Source: Paenibacillus phytorum
Lineage (GTDB): Bacteria > Bacillota > Bacilli > Paenibacillales > NBRC-103111
Direction of reading: 5' to 3'
NCBI RefSeq assembly: GCF_013141715.1
Contig: NZ_WHOA01000247.1
Coordinates: 1 to 64,000 of the forward strand
Length of the DNA: 64,000 bases
Shown piece after piece: positions 35,033-43,422 of this stretch (position 1 is the first letter of the stretch; each line of letters starts with the position of its first letter). A model generated the notes under the pieces. It searched no databases and was not told the origin of the DNA. It was given only the letters and a program-made list of their open reading frames with translations. The position numbers and the translations under genes were made by a program.

Positions 35033-36046
35033 CTACGGTTTTACGTTCGATTTCGCTTTCTCTGCAAAGGTATTGTTCACTAGCTTTTTCCAAGCTACCT
35101 TTTCTTTCAACTCACCCGCAGAAGTCATCACATCTAGCAAATTGTTCCATTCTTGTTCATCAACAATGCCATCCGTCGCGAATGATCCTTGATCCTTATA
35201 GCGCTTGACAACACTTTTTACAATTTCTACATCGATATCTTTAAAATAAGGCAGAACCGCATTCGTGATTTCATCCACACTTTTCGCGGCAACCCAAAGC
35301 TGCGCACGTTGTACCGCATTAGTAAACTTCTGCACTGTACTTGCGTTTGATTTTATGAAGCTTTGTTTGGTCATAAATACCGTGTAAGGCAGGTGTCCGC
35401 TTTCCACACCGAAGGAAGCCAAAACGAAGCCTTTGCCTTCTTTCTCAATAATGGAAGCTTGCGGTTCGAAGAGCTGTACATATTCCCCTGTTCCCGACGC
35501 ATACGCGGATGCGATATTAGCAAACTCGATATTTTGAATGAGCTGGAGATCTTTTTGCGGGTTGATGTTGTGCTTTTTCAATGTGAATTCGCCTGCCATC
35601 TGAGGCATACCGCCTTTTCGTTGGCCGAGGAAAACAGAGCCTTTGAGCGAGTTCCAGTCGAACTTATCCACTTTCTTCCGAGCGACTAGGAATGTACCAT
35701 CCGTTTGTGTTAGTTGAGCAAAATTAATAACCGGATCATCCGAGCCTTGTTGAGATACGTAGATCGAAGTTTCCGATCCAACTAAAGCTACATCAATAGC
35801 GTTTGACAGTAAGGCTGTCATCGTCTTGTCGCCACCTGGCGTGGTGGTCAATTCAACATCAAGCCCTTCATCCTTGAAAAAACCTTGCGATAAAGCCACA
35901 TACTGCGGTGCATAAAAGATTGATCGCGTGACCTCACCAATACGAACCTTTGTTGTTTCTTGGCTTTTCGTACCGCACGCCGAAACGATTACACTGAGCA
36001 GTAGGACGGCGGATAATGTGATTCCCCATCTTTTCCGATTGTTCAT
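35033..36046 (-). CDS. ABC transporter substrate-binding lipoprotein (NMT1/THI5-like)
   Basis: Extracytoplasmic binding protein anchored by a lipobox (VIVSAC) near residue 24. The mature part has the periplasmic-binding type 2 fold, with YAPQYVALSQGFFKDEGLDV near 42-61 and GGDKTMTALLSNAIDVALVG following, as in the NMT1/THI5-like group. I use the ATG at 36046 after CGGAGGGGC (337 aa); the longer frame to 36124 lacks a ribosome binding site. I see no TPP riboswitch upstream, and no thiamine or sulfur genes nearby, so the ligand (pyrimidine, sulfonate, taurine or other) is open. First gene of the three-gene importer. Confidence 0.9.
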   Translation of the reverse strand: MNNRKRWGITLSAVLLLSVIVSACGTKSQETTKVRIGEVTRSIFYAPQYVALSQGFFKDEGLDVELTTTPGGDKTMTALLSNAIDVALVGSETSIYVSQQGSDDPVINFAQLTQTDGTFLVARKKVDKFDWNSLKGSVFLGQRKGGMPQMAGEFTLKKHNINPQKDLQLIQNIEFANIASAYASGTGEYVQLFEPQASIIEKEGKGFVLASFGVESGHLPYTVFMTKQSFIKSNASTVQKFTNAVQRAQLWVAAKSVDEITNAVLPYFKDIDVEIVKSVVKRYKDQGSFATDGIVDEQEWNNLLDVMTSAGELKEKVAWKKLVNNTFAEKAKSNVKP

Positions 36047-36200
36047 AGACGCCCCTCCGATAAAAGTAGTACTGTATCCTATGCAGGAGCCCAGAAGTCG
36101 GTTAATATGTTTTTCTGATTCCACACTATATTCATTTTGTATTTCAAAATTATGTGCGAACGTGCTTTGGAGAGCATAACCTGCAAATTGTGCAGCATAT

Positions 36201-36246
36201 AAAAAACAGCACCCTAAGGCAATATTCCTGCCTCAAGATGCTGCTT
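36201..36246 (-). terminator. Intrinsic terminator of the carboxypeptidase gene
   Basis: The minus strand has CAGCATCTTGAGGC and GCCTTAGGGTGCTG arms with a bulge, followed by TTTTTT, starting nine bases after the stop. Confidence 0.8.
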
Positions 36247-36254
36247 TGATTCAT

Positions 36255-37775
36255 TTAAATACCGTAAACTGTTTGGTACTTTTCTTCCAAGTATTGAACC
36301 AGATAGTCGGGATTCAACTCTTCCCCCGTCACTTCGCGAATGATTTCATTCGGCGTCAAAAGCTTGCCGTGTTGGTACACTTTATCCGTTAGCCATTCCT
36401 TGATCGGAACTAGATTGCCTTCTGCAATCAAGCTATCGAAATTCGGAAGCTCTTTGCGAAGGGTATGCGTGAATTGCGCCGCGTACATGTTACCGAGTGC
36501 ATAGGATGGGAAATATCCAAATGCGCCACCAGACCAGTGCACATCTTGCAGTACACCCTCGCCGTCATTCGCAGGAACCACGCCCAAATACTCTTCGTAT
36601 TTGGCATTCCAGGCTTTAGGCAGATCAGCTACGGCAATCGTACCGTTGAACAGCCCTTTTTCCAGCTCATATCGAATCATAATATGTAAGTTGTAAGTCA
36701 ATTCATCGGCTTCAATACGGATTAATGAAGGCTCAATATGGTTTATGGCGCGATAGAAGGAATCTACGTCCACATCATCAATTTGTCCACTAAACGTTGT
36801 TTGCAGCTCGCCATAGTAGCGATCCCAGAACTGTTTGCTGCGGCCGATCACATTTTCCCAGAAGCGGGACTGTGACTCGTGGATCCCCATCGATGTGCCT
36901 GTGCACAGATTTGTGCCAACTAAGTCTTTGGAAATGTTTTGCTCATACAGCGCATGTCCACCCTCATGAATCGTTCCGAACAAAGCAGATGTGATGTCAT
37001 TCGGCAAATAGCGTGTTGTGATCCGAACATCACCTGGGTTCAGCGCCGTTGCGAAAGGATGAACCGTTTCATCGAGTCGGCCCGCTTCAAAGTCATACTG
37101 CATTTGCTTCAAAATGGAAAGAGAGAATTTCTTCTGCTTGCTAATTTCAAATTGTTGATCCAAAAAAGATCGATTAGGCTGATTGGCTGAAGCTTGAATA
37201 CGCTGAAGTAAGGGAACCGCTTTTTCACGCAGCGCACCGAATACTTCATCTAATTTCTCAACTGTCATTCCCGGTTCATACATGTCCAACAAGGTGTTGT
37301 ATTTATTGCCTTCATAGCCCCACAGCTCGATAAATTCTTGAGTAGTAGCTACGATTTTCTCCAAATAAGGCTGGAACGAAGCCCAATCGGAGTTATGCTT
37401 TGCATCTTCCCATGCGGATTCTGCTTGCGAGGTAAGGACGACATAGGCCTGATATTTCTCGGCCGGTATTTTTTTACTGCGATCATATTCTTTTTTGCAT
37501 TCTACGACCATTTTTTTGGAAATGGCATCTAGCTTCTCTAGTTCAGAAGGCTGCATGAAGAAGTCCAAATAACTTCCCATCTCATCGGATGTAGACATAC
37601 GGAAAACTTCGGTCGATAGCTCTCCGACGACTTCAGAACGAGTTTCAATTCCTTTTTTTGGAGCGCCGGTACGCATATCCCAATAAATTAAGGCGATGGC
37701 CTCCTCGTACTGCTTCATTTTGCGGACATAGGCCTTGAAAGATTCCAGCTTTGCTGGGGCTGCTTGCACACTCAT
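36255..37775 (-). CDS. M32 family metallocarboxypeptidase
   Basis: Cytosolic zinc carboxypeptidase related to carboxypeptidase Taq and B. subtilis YpwA/BsuCP. The zinc motif HEGGH is in TIHEGGHALYEQ near residue 266-277, and the third ligand and family signatures follow in GIHESQSRFWEN near 300-311 and the DELTYNLHIMIRYELEK block near 354. The 506 residues fit the family. It broadly removes C-terminal residues from peptides. The ATG follows GGGAGGAG. A single gene with its own promoter and terminator, divergent from the Fe-S-like gene. Confidence 0.94.
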   Translation of the reverse strand: MSVQAAPAKLESFKAYVRKMKQYEEAIALIYWDMRTGAPKKGIETRSEVVGELSTEVFRMSTSDEMGSYLDFFMQPSELEKLDAISKKMVVECKKEYDRSKKIPAEKYQAYVVLTSQAESAWEDAKHNSDWASFQPYLEKIVATTQEFIELWGYEGNKYNTLLDMYEPGMTVEKLDEVFGALREKAVPLLQRIQASANQPNRSFLDQQFEISKQKKFSLSILKQMQYDFEAGRLDETVHPFATALNPGDVRITTRYLPNDITSALFGTIHEGGHALYEQNISKDLVGTNLCTGTSMGIHESQSRFWENVIGRSKQFWDRYYGELQTTFSGQIDDVDVDSFYRAINHIEPSLIRIEADELTYNLHIMIRYELEKGLFNGTIAVADLPKAWNAKYEEYLGVVPANDGEGVLQDVHWSGGAFGYFPSYALGNMYAAQFTHTLRKELPNFDSLIAEGNLVPIKEWLTDKVYQHGKLLTPNEIIREVTGEELNPDYLVQYLEEKYQTVYGI

Positions 37776-37807
37776 GCTCTAATCTCCTCCCAAAAGTTTC
37801 TTATTTT

Positions 37808-37836
37808 ATCATACTTCGTCCCCTACTCAGAATCAA
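37808..37836 (-). promoter_or_regulatory. Probable sigma-A promoter of the carboxypeptidase gene
   Basis: Minus strand TTGATT (37831-37836), 17-base spacer, TATGAT (37808-37813), about 33 bases before the ATG. Confidence 0.65.
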
Positions 37837-37917
37837 ATTTATGCTGGGGTATGATAGAATAATGACAAGCTTTGGCTAGAAACCTAACTGTGCAAACATT
37901 TGAAGGAGATGACTTTT

Positions 37918-38244
37918 ATGAAAATCACGTTTACCGATACAGCAATTCATAGATTGACACCATTTACTTCTGATCAGAATGAAGCTATCTTAAAGCTAGT
38001 TTTTGATACAGAAGACTGCGGCTGCTCCGTGAATGGAGTGCCTACCCTTTGGCTAGTTTCCCATGCTAATCATGATGATCTTACCGCTGAAACCGAGACC
38101 TTTAAGCTTATTTATAAAGCCAAGGATGAGATCTTTTTTGAAGATAACATGAAAATCGACTACCATGAAGGAAATAAATCCTATATACTTAAGAGTAATA
38201 ATCAAATCTATAACGCGGGTATGAGCTTAGTCGACAAAAGATAA
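37918..38244 (+). CDS. A-type iron-sulfur/HesB-like protein (YqkB type)
   Basis: Small beta-rich protein of the Fe-S biosynthesis (HesB/IscA) fold. The recognisable block is KLVFDTEDCGCSVNGVP near residue 25-41, with two cysteines in CGC. The C-terminal CxC pair of classical IscA/SufA is missing, as in the YqkB branch, so a direct role in cluster assembly is doubtful. I use the ATG at 37918 (108 aa) with GAAGGAG nine bases upstream; an earlier ATG has no ribosome binding site. It precedes the carbonic anhydrase gene by 51 bases and is probably cotranscribed. Confidence 0.82.
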   Translation: MKITFTDTAIHRLTPFTSDQNEAILKLVFDTEDCGCSVNGVPTLWLVSHANHDDLTAETETFKLIYKAKDEIFFEDNMKIDYHEGNKSYILKSNNQIYNAGMSLVDKR

Positions 38245-38295
38245 AGCTGCGAAGAATATAGACAAGCAGCACAACAACTTACCTGGAGGGAAACC

Positions 38296-38874
38296 ATGAA
38301 TTTAATTAGTGAAATCTTGAACTATAATAAGGAATTCGTAGAAACGAAGCAGTATCAAGAGTTTCTGACCACGAAATTTCCAGATAAACGGATGGTAGTA
38401 CTTACCTGTATGGATACGCGGCTGGTCGAACTGCTGCCCAAAGCCATGAATCTTCAAAATGGTGACGCCAAAATTATTAAGAATGCCGGAGCAATTGTCT
38501 CTCATCCTTTCGGAAGTGTTATGCGGAGTATTATCGTCGCTGTTTACCAGTTAGAAGCGGATGAAATATTCGTTATCGGACATTACGATTGCGGTATGAC
38601 GGGATTAAACTCTGAGAGTGTGATTGCGAAAGCGAAAAACAGAGGTATCTCCGATGATGTCATTGAGACACTTGGACATTCAGGCATCGACTTGTCTCGT
38701 TGGTTAACAGGCTTTAATCATGTGCGTGAAGGCATCGAGAAAAGCGTTAACATCATTCGAAATCACCCCTTGCTTCCAAAAAACTTACCTGTCCACGGCC
38801 TCATCATGGATCCCCAATCAGGTCGACTCGATTTGGTGGAAGCCGGTTATGAGTCAGACGGCACCGTATCTTAA
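38296..38874 (+). CDS. Beta-class carbonic anhydrase
   Basis: Zinc enzyme converting CO2 and bicarbonate. The zinc ligands and catalytic dyad are CMDTR at about residues 38-42 (Cys, Asp, Arg) and HYDCG at 96-100 (His, Cys). GGxx-type segment KNAGAIVSHPFGSVMRSI lies between them. The 192-residue length fits the bacterial plant-like class. The ATG follows TGGAGGG. A strong plus-strand terminator follows 36 bases later. Confidence 0.93.
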   Translation: MNLISEILNYNKEFVETKQYQEFLTTKFPDKRMVVLTCMDTRLVELLPKAMNLQNGDAKIIKNAGAIVSHPFGSVMRSIIVAVYQLEADEIFVIGHYDCGMTGLNSESVIAKAKNRGISDDVIETLGHSGIDLSRWLTGFNHVREGIEKSVNIIRNHPLLPKNLPVHGLIMDPQSGRLDLVEAGYESDGTVS

Positions 38875-38910
38875 AAAATGGAATGAGCTAGCCCAAAAAA
38901 ATCCATATAA

Positions 38911-38959
38911 AGAAGCCTTTCAATCCACTGTGAATGTGGAGTTGAGGGGCTTCTTTTTC
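38911..38959 (+). terminator. Intrinsic terminator of the carbonic anhydrase unit
   Basis: AGAAGCC...GGCTTCT stem with inner CAATCCAC/GTGGAGTTG pairing, followed by TTTTTC. Confidence 0.85.
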
Positions 38960-39039
38960 TATGGTTTTAGCACTCGAAGTGGTTCGTATTAATGCTTCTC
39001 CCACCGCGGCTCTTGTCCAATTTAAGCTCATTTTCCGAG

Positions 39040-39161
39040 CTAACTCCATCACCACTCGCCGAAACGCGATTTTCGCGCTTATTTCCGTCACCTCTCGCTG
39101 AAAGCGCGGTTTTCGTGCTTATTTCCATCACCTCTCGCTGAAAGCGCGATTTTAGCGCTTA
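39040..39161. repeat. Three tandem 40-bp hairpin repeats
   Basis: Copies start at about 39040, 39078 and 39118. The last two are nearly identical (CTTATTTCC, then TCACCTCTCGCTGAAAGCGC, then a GCGCTT-type arm); the first is more divergent. Each contains an AAGCGC...GCGCTT-like hairpin. The array lies between convergent terminators in the 417-base gap 38875-39291, where I see no gene. Confidence 0.88.
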
Positions 39162-39241
39162 TTCACCTTCGCTCCCCATCTTCTTCTCCTTATACTTTGA
39201 ATCACAGCAGCATGGTGCCAACCTCTACGCATATCAATGTC

Positions 39242-39276
39242 AAAAAAGGCACTCACCCCTTAGAGGGGTAAGCGCC
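39242..39276 (-). terminator. Intrinsic terminator of the secreted repeat protein gene
   Basis: Stem GGC-GCTTACCCCT / AGGGGTGAGT-GCC with a CTA loop, followed by TTTTTTG, 15 bases after the stop. Confidence 0.9.
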
Positions 39277-39291
39277 ATTGCTCTTAATTTG

Positions 39292-41409
39292 TTACATTTT
39301 TATCGTTTTCACTAAGCGTTTAGCATCACCGTTAGGTGTTGCAACCACTTCGTACACGTTGATACTGACATCGGAACTCAATTGTTCGGATTTGATACTG
39401 CCGAAATCAATGAATTGAACGCCGGACATGATCTTCTGCTGCCCTGTGAAGGTCATTGTTTTGGAGCTTAACAGTCGCCCTTCCGAGTCAACAACTTCAA
39501 ATGCCAGTGTTGAGAAGTTCGCATCCGTGATCACTTGCTCCTGCCTTTTCACGTCCAAATCCAAACGTAACCTGTAAGCATAGGATGAATCTTTGCTATA
39601 TGTAGCGCTCACAGAGTAATCCTTCAAGTCGATGGTGTACGGGTACAAGGAAATAGCGCCTGTACTTGGTATTGGTTGAATGGCTGTTTTGTATGACCCT
39701 ACCGCTAGGCGATTGGCATCATACACATTAAGTGCAAGCTGGTCGGCTTTCTCACCGGCAGGCAGCATGTAAGAATAACTCATCACATAGCTTGTGTTAG
39801 GCGCGATGGTCTTCGCTATAGCTGACTGTCGAACGCCAGAGTATGTGTATCCTTCAGCGCTTGTCAAATCCGTTTGGAAATCCGGCATTGTCAATGACGT
39901 TGTTCCTTTATTCGTCAGCTTATACTTCGCAACAACCGTCTTAAACCCGAAGTCCGAATTCTCACTCATCCCAAACTCCACAAGGGATACATCGACATTC
40001 GAATCAATGAGATTACTTGCCGTAAACTTGAATGGTGTGCCTAAGGTGTATGCTTGAGCAGCAGCGTAAGAGGAAACCTCTCCACCGTTTCCTGCACCGG
40101 CAAGTGTCGTAACCGAAACCGGCAAAGTTGCCGCTTGCTTACTGTTGTTTGTATCCGCATTCCCGGTTCCTGTACTCGGCTGAGTCGTCGTAGAAGCAAC
40201 CGCCTGTTTCTCAAGCACAACCAACTGCAGTGCATCTGTGTTCAGCCCTGCGGGCAAAATGCCAGAGAAACGGAATGTCGTAGACTCATTCGGAGATAAA
40301 TACGACGTGCGTACGGCGTTATCACTAGAGGTAACAGCTACACTGCCACGAAGTGCTTGGAACTCCGCCGATAAAGTTGGTATGGTCACAATTCCATCGC
40401 TTTGATTCGTTAAGGTCACGTTGGCTTGCAAATGCAATCCGTCCGATTGCTTACTTGCCGCTGCCCATGAGGTTGAGATCGCTAGGCCGTTAACATCCAA
40501 GTTTGGGTACTCCGTCTTGTCACCGATTTTTCCAATGGAAAAAGACTTCGCAACATTCAGTGAACCCAAAACGGTTGTCTTCACTTTGCCTTTTGGAGAG
40601 AATAGCAATGACAAATCTTTGGTCTCAAGTGCTGCTGGAACCGCAGCTTGTAAGGTGGCTTTAACAGGCTGCTGAGGAAGCAAGGATTGCCCTTCTACTT
40701 TGGCAAACTGGGCACTGTATGTCAGCCCTTTACTGTCCTGGAAATTGTATTCAAGTCCATCTGGCAGCTTGAGAGTTGAACTACTTAGATTTTCAAGTAG
40801 CAAGTCGGTATACACCATCCATGCCCCGTCTTTATATACTTTATAGCTTTTGCCTAATTGGGCCGTTACTAACGCATCATCAGCAAGTGTGGAGTCCAGT
40901 TCCTTCAAATTAAGAACCGCTTGTTGAAGCACCGATTGTCCCGACTCCGCCAAAACAGCCTCTACGGACAAAGCACCAATATCTTCCATCGCGTTATAGT
41001 TCCATTCGAAAATATCGACCTTTAACTGGGACGGATTCAAATTCGCGGGAATTTCAGAAGTAAATTTGAACGTGCCGGTTTCTCCCGCTTTCACACGCGC
41101 CGTTACTTTCTCACTCAGCTTCGCCGTGTAAGACACACCGTTAGTGTCTATAACTTTGACCCCATAGTTATTGAAATCAACCGGTGAGCTGCTGTTATTG
41201 TTTAGGCCTAATGAGAAGCGTAGCGAGCCATCCTCAGCCCCCGCAGACAAGGTAACTTTGTCCAATGTAAAGTAGACGGAATCACTGAGAAACACGCCTT
41301 CCTTCCCAGCAAAAGCCGATGTTGCAAAGGGGAATGTTAGGAAGCTTGCTGCGGTTAGCATTATAGCCGAACGACTGAGCAAGCGTTTCATCTTTCGTTG
41401 TTGGTTCAC
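39292..41409 (-). CDS. Secreted protein with five repeated beta-sandwich-like units
   Basis: Uncharacterised exported protein of 705 residues. The signal peptide covers residues 1-34 (ending SAFA). The rest is built from about five diverged repeats of 75-85 residues, near 50-135, 190-280, 315-400, 480-560 and 610-700. Each repeat has a strand pair such as LHLQANVTLTNQSDGIVTIP, then a turn with GxxYTA or GYTYSG, then FRFSGILPAGLNTDALQLVV or an equivalent (F.FTSEIPANLNPSQLKVDI; MSYSYMLPAGEKADQLALNV). This resembles Ig-like carbohydrate- or partner-binding folds, but no family is recognised. The start is GTG with AAGGAGG. It lies 94 bases downstream of the export permease gene on the same strand and is probably part of that unit. 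Confidence 0.8.
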   Translation of the reverse strand: MNQQRKMKRLLSRSAIMLTAASFLTFPFATSAFAGKEGVFLSDSVYFTLDKVTLSAGAEDGSLRFSLGLNNNSSSPVDFNNYGVKVIDTNGVSYTAKLSEKVTARVKAGETGTFKFTSEIPANLNPSQLKVDIFEWNYNAMEDIGALSVEAVLAESGQSVLQQAVLNLKELDSTLADDALVTAQLGKSYKVYKDGAWMVYTDLLLENLSSSTLKLPDGLEYNFQDSKGLTYSAQFAKVEGQSLLPQQPVKATLQAAVPAALETKDLSLLFSPKGKVKTTVLGSLNVAKSFSIGKIGDKTEYPNLDVNGLAISTSWAAASKQSDGLHLQANVTLTNQSDGIVTIPTLSAEFQALRGSVAVTSSDNAVRTSYLSPNESTTFRFSGILPAGLNTDALQLVVLEKQAVASTTTQPSTGTGNADTNNSKQAATLPVSVTTLAGAGNGGEVSSYAAAQAYTLGTPFKFTASNLIDSNVDVSLVEFGMSENSDFGFKTVVAKYKLTNKGTTSLTMPDFQTDLTSAEGYTYSGVRQSAIAKTIAPNTSYVMSYSYMLPAGEKADQLALNVYDANRLAVGSYKTAIQPIPSTGAISLYPYTIDLKDYSVSATYSKDSSYAYRLRLDLDVKRQEQVITDANFSTLAFEVVDSEGRLLSSKTMTFTGQQKIMSGVQFIDFGSIKSEQLSSDVSINVYEVVATPNGDAKRLVKTIKM

Positions 41410-41425
41410 AGGTAGTCCTCCTTAG

Positions 41426-41445
41426 AGTTTTGCTTTAGCAAAACT
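41426..41445 (-). promoter_or_regulatory. Perfect hairpin before the secreted protein RBS
   Basis: AGTTTTGC-TAAA-GCAAAACT on the minus strand ends just before the AAGGAGG ribosome binding site. A partly related sequence (ACAAAACTTGCAACGTAAGC versus GCAAAACTTGCATCGTAAGC here) lies upstream of the adaptor gene end region near 45246. It may be an mRNA stabiliser or processing site. Confidence 0.55.
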
Positions 41446-41503
41446 TGCATCGTAAGCATAGTCTTGAGTTTTCGTTCGTTAGCATAATCTTGCATGTCTC
41501 AAT

Positions 41504-42682
41504 TCAATCAGACCGCAATGCGTCAATTGGACGCAATTTGGACGCTTTATTTGCCGGATACAAGCCAAAAATAACGCCGACAAGCACCGAAAATAAAAAG
41601 GCATATAAACTAATATCAAAAGACAAACTGGTTGTTTGCTTGGGGCTAAAATAAGGCAGCGCATAGGATAATCCGATTCCAAGCGCAAGTCCGATTAATC
41701 CGCCCATCCCGCTGATGACGACGGCTTCCACGAGAAATTGCAGCAAAATATTTCTGCGCTTGGCGCCAATCGATTTGCGAATCCCAATTTCACGCGTTCG
41801 TTCACTCACCGTAACCAACATAATATTCATGATTCCGATGCCGCCGACGAGTAGAGAGATTAACGCAACAGCCACTAATTGATTCGTAAGTGTATTCGTT
41901 GCTTCAGTCCGTGCTTTAAGCAGTTCATCTTGGTTCGTTAAAATGAAGCCTGTATCGCTTTTGAACTTGTACGTCAAATACTGCTTCATTGTCTCTTGAG
42001 CGGTATAGATATCATCCTTCGTCGGCGCTTCAACGTAGGTTGTGCGAATTTGCCCCAGCTTGAATTGTCGTCTTGCTGTTTCCAAAGGCATAATCACTGC
42101 ACTGTCAACAGAAGCCCCGCCGATGTTAGAGCCCTTCTCTTTCAGAGTTCCAATAACATTGAACACGACTCCGTCGATATTGATATCTTCACCTACAGGG
42201 TTTAACTGACCAAAGAACGTTTTAGCCACTTCACTACCCAATATTACGACATTCGAGCGAAACTCAAGATCAGCTGGAGCGAGATTGCGCCCCTTGTCAA
42301 TACTTGCTTTAATTATGTTAAAATAGCGATCGTTCGTTCCAATAACGTTGTACTTCTCCTGCGTTCGATCATATTTAATGTTGGATCCGTTCTTCGTCAT
42401 CGTTGGCGCAATCGACTGGAACTCCGGAAAATTCTCGAAATTCATCAGCTCATCATAATTCAATTGCGTTGCACGCCCGTTTCCGGTCGCGGTGACAACA
42501 AGCAGATTCGTCCCCATGTTCTCGTATTGCTTGGCGATTTGCTCGGAAGTGCCTTGACCAATCGATACCAGGGTCACAACTGAGCTTACTCCAATAATGA
42601 CACCTAACATGGTTAAAAATGTTCGCAGCGGACTCGATATGATCGTACGAAGCGACATTCGAATGAGTTCACTTAGCTTCAT
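41504..42682 (-). CDS. MacB/YknZ-type ABC transporter permease
   Basis: Mechanotransmission-type ABC permease: one N-terminal helix (about 20-43), a large extracytoplasmic domain of MacB_PCD type (about 45-265), and three C-terminal FtsX helices (about 270-385). Motifs include SPLRTFLTMLGVIIGVSSVV at the first helix and VSERTREIGIRKSIGAKRRN near 311-330. It overlaps the ATPase gene by four bases (ATGA). With the ATPase and adaptor it matches B. subtilis YknXYZ in order and architecture. Such systems move peptides or other molecules out of the envelope; the cargo here is unknown. Confidence 0.92.
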   Translation of the reverse strand: MKLSELIRMSLRTIISSPLRTFLTMLGVIIGVSSVVTLVSIGQGTSEQIAKQYENMGTNLLVVTATGNGRATQLNYDELMNFENFPEFQSIAPTMTKNGSNIKYDRTQEKYNVIGTNDRYFNIIKASIDKGRNLAPADLEFRSNVVILGSEVAKTFFGQLNPVGEDINIDGVVFNVIGTLKEKGSNIGGASVDSAVIMPLETARRQFKLGQIRTTYVEAPTKDDIYTAQETMKQYLTYKFKSDTGFILTNQDELLKARTEATNTLTNQLVAVALISLLVGGIGIMNIMLVTVSERTREIGIRKSIGAKRRNILLQFLVEAVVISGMGGLIGLALGIGLSYALPYFSPKQTTSLSFDISLYAFLFSVLVGVIFGLYPANKASKLRPIDALRSD

Positions 42683-43395
42683 ACGCTCACCTCATGCTGT
42701 GCGCTCATCTGAATGTTATTCCTGTAGTCATCAATAATGACGCCATCCTTAAGGGAAACGACACGCTTGGCATTGTCAGCAATGTGATGATCATGCGTAA
42801 TCAATACGATGGTATTTCCTTGAGCATTCAGCTGCAGGATTAGCTCCAATACTTCTTCACCCGTTCTGGAGTCCAGCGCACCGGTTGGTTCATCCGCTAA
42901 GATGAGCGATGGTGATATCGCAAGCGCCCGCGCAATGGCTACACGCTGCTGCTGACCGCCTGATAGTTCACTCGGCTTATGATGACCACGCTCCCCCATC
43001 CCGAGCATCTTCAACATGTTGTTAGCCCGCTCCCGCCGTTCCTTCCTTGGTATGCCAGCATAGATCATCGGAAGCTCCACATTTTCCATAGCTGACAAAC
43101 GAGGCAATAAATTAAATTGTTGGAAAATGAAGCCGATCTTCTGGTTTCGCAGTTCAGCAAGGGCATTATCACCCATATTCTCGGTCACAACGCCATCCAG
43201 CGTATAACTGCCTGTCGTAGGCACATCCAATAAGCCAATCGTGTTCATGAGTGTCGATTTCCCTGATCCACTCGGTCCGATAATGGCGACAAAATCACCC
43301 TCGGCAACGGAAAGCGATATGCTGCGCAGAACATGAAGATCTTCTTCCCCGCGTTTATATGTTTTGGTAATCTCTTTCAGTTCAATGATATTCAT
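42679..43395 (-). CDS. MacB/YknY-type ABC transporter ATP-binding protein
   Basis: ATPase of the export complex. Walker A is GPSGSGKST near residue 40-48, signature [15 protein letters not shown] near 143, Walker [14 protein letters not shown] near 163, and ITHDHHIAD near 197. The 238-residue length and the LolD-like sequence ([15 protein letters not shown]) are typical of MacB-type exporters. It starts 27 bases after the adaptor gene with AAAGGAG and overlaps the permease by four bases. Confidence 0.94.
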   Translation of the reverse strand: MNIIELKEITKTYKRGEEDLHVLRSISLSVAEGDFVAIIGPSGSGKSTLMNTIGLLDVPTTGSYTLDGVVTENMGDNALAELRNQKIGFIFQQFNLLPRLSAMENVELPMIYAGIPRKERRERANNMLKMLGMGERGHHKPSELSGGQQQRVAIARALAISPSLILADEPTGALDSRTGEEVLELILQLNAQGNTIVLITHDHHIADNAKRVVSLKDGVIIDDYRNNIQMSAQHEVSV

Positions 43396-43422
43396 ACCGC
43401 AATAACTCCTTTCCCGGCCGTA

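Noticed and set aside
36047-36250. TPP riboswitch upstream of the THI5-like importer
   Set aside because: I looked for the conserved CUGAGA and related aptamer segments and did not find them.
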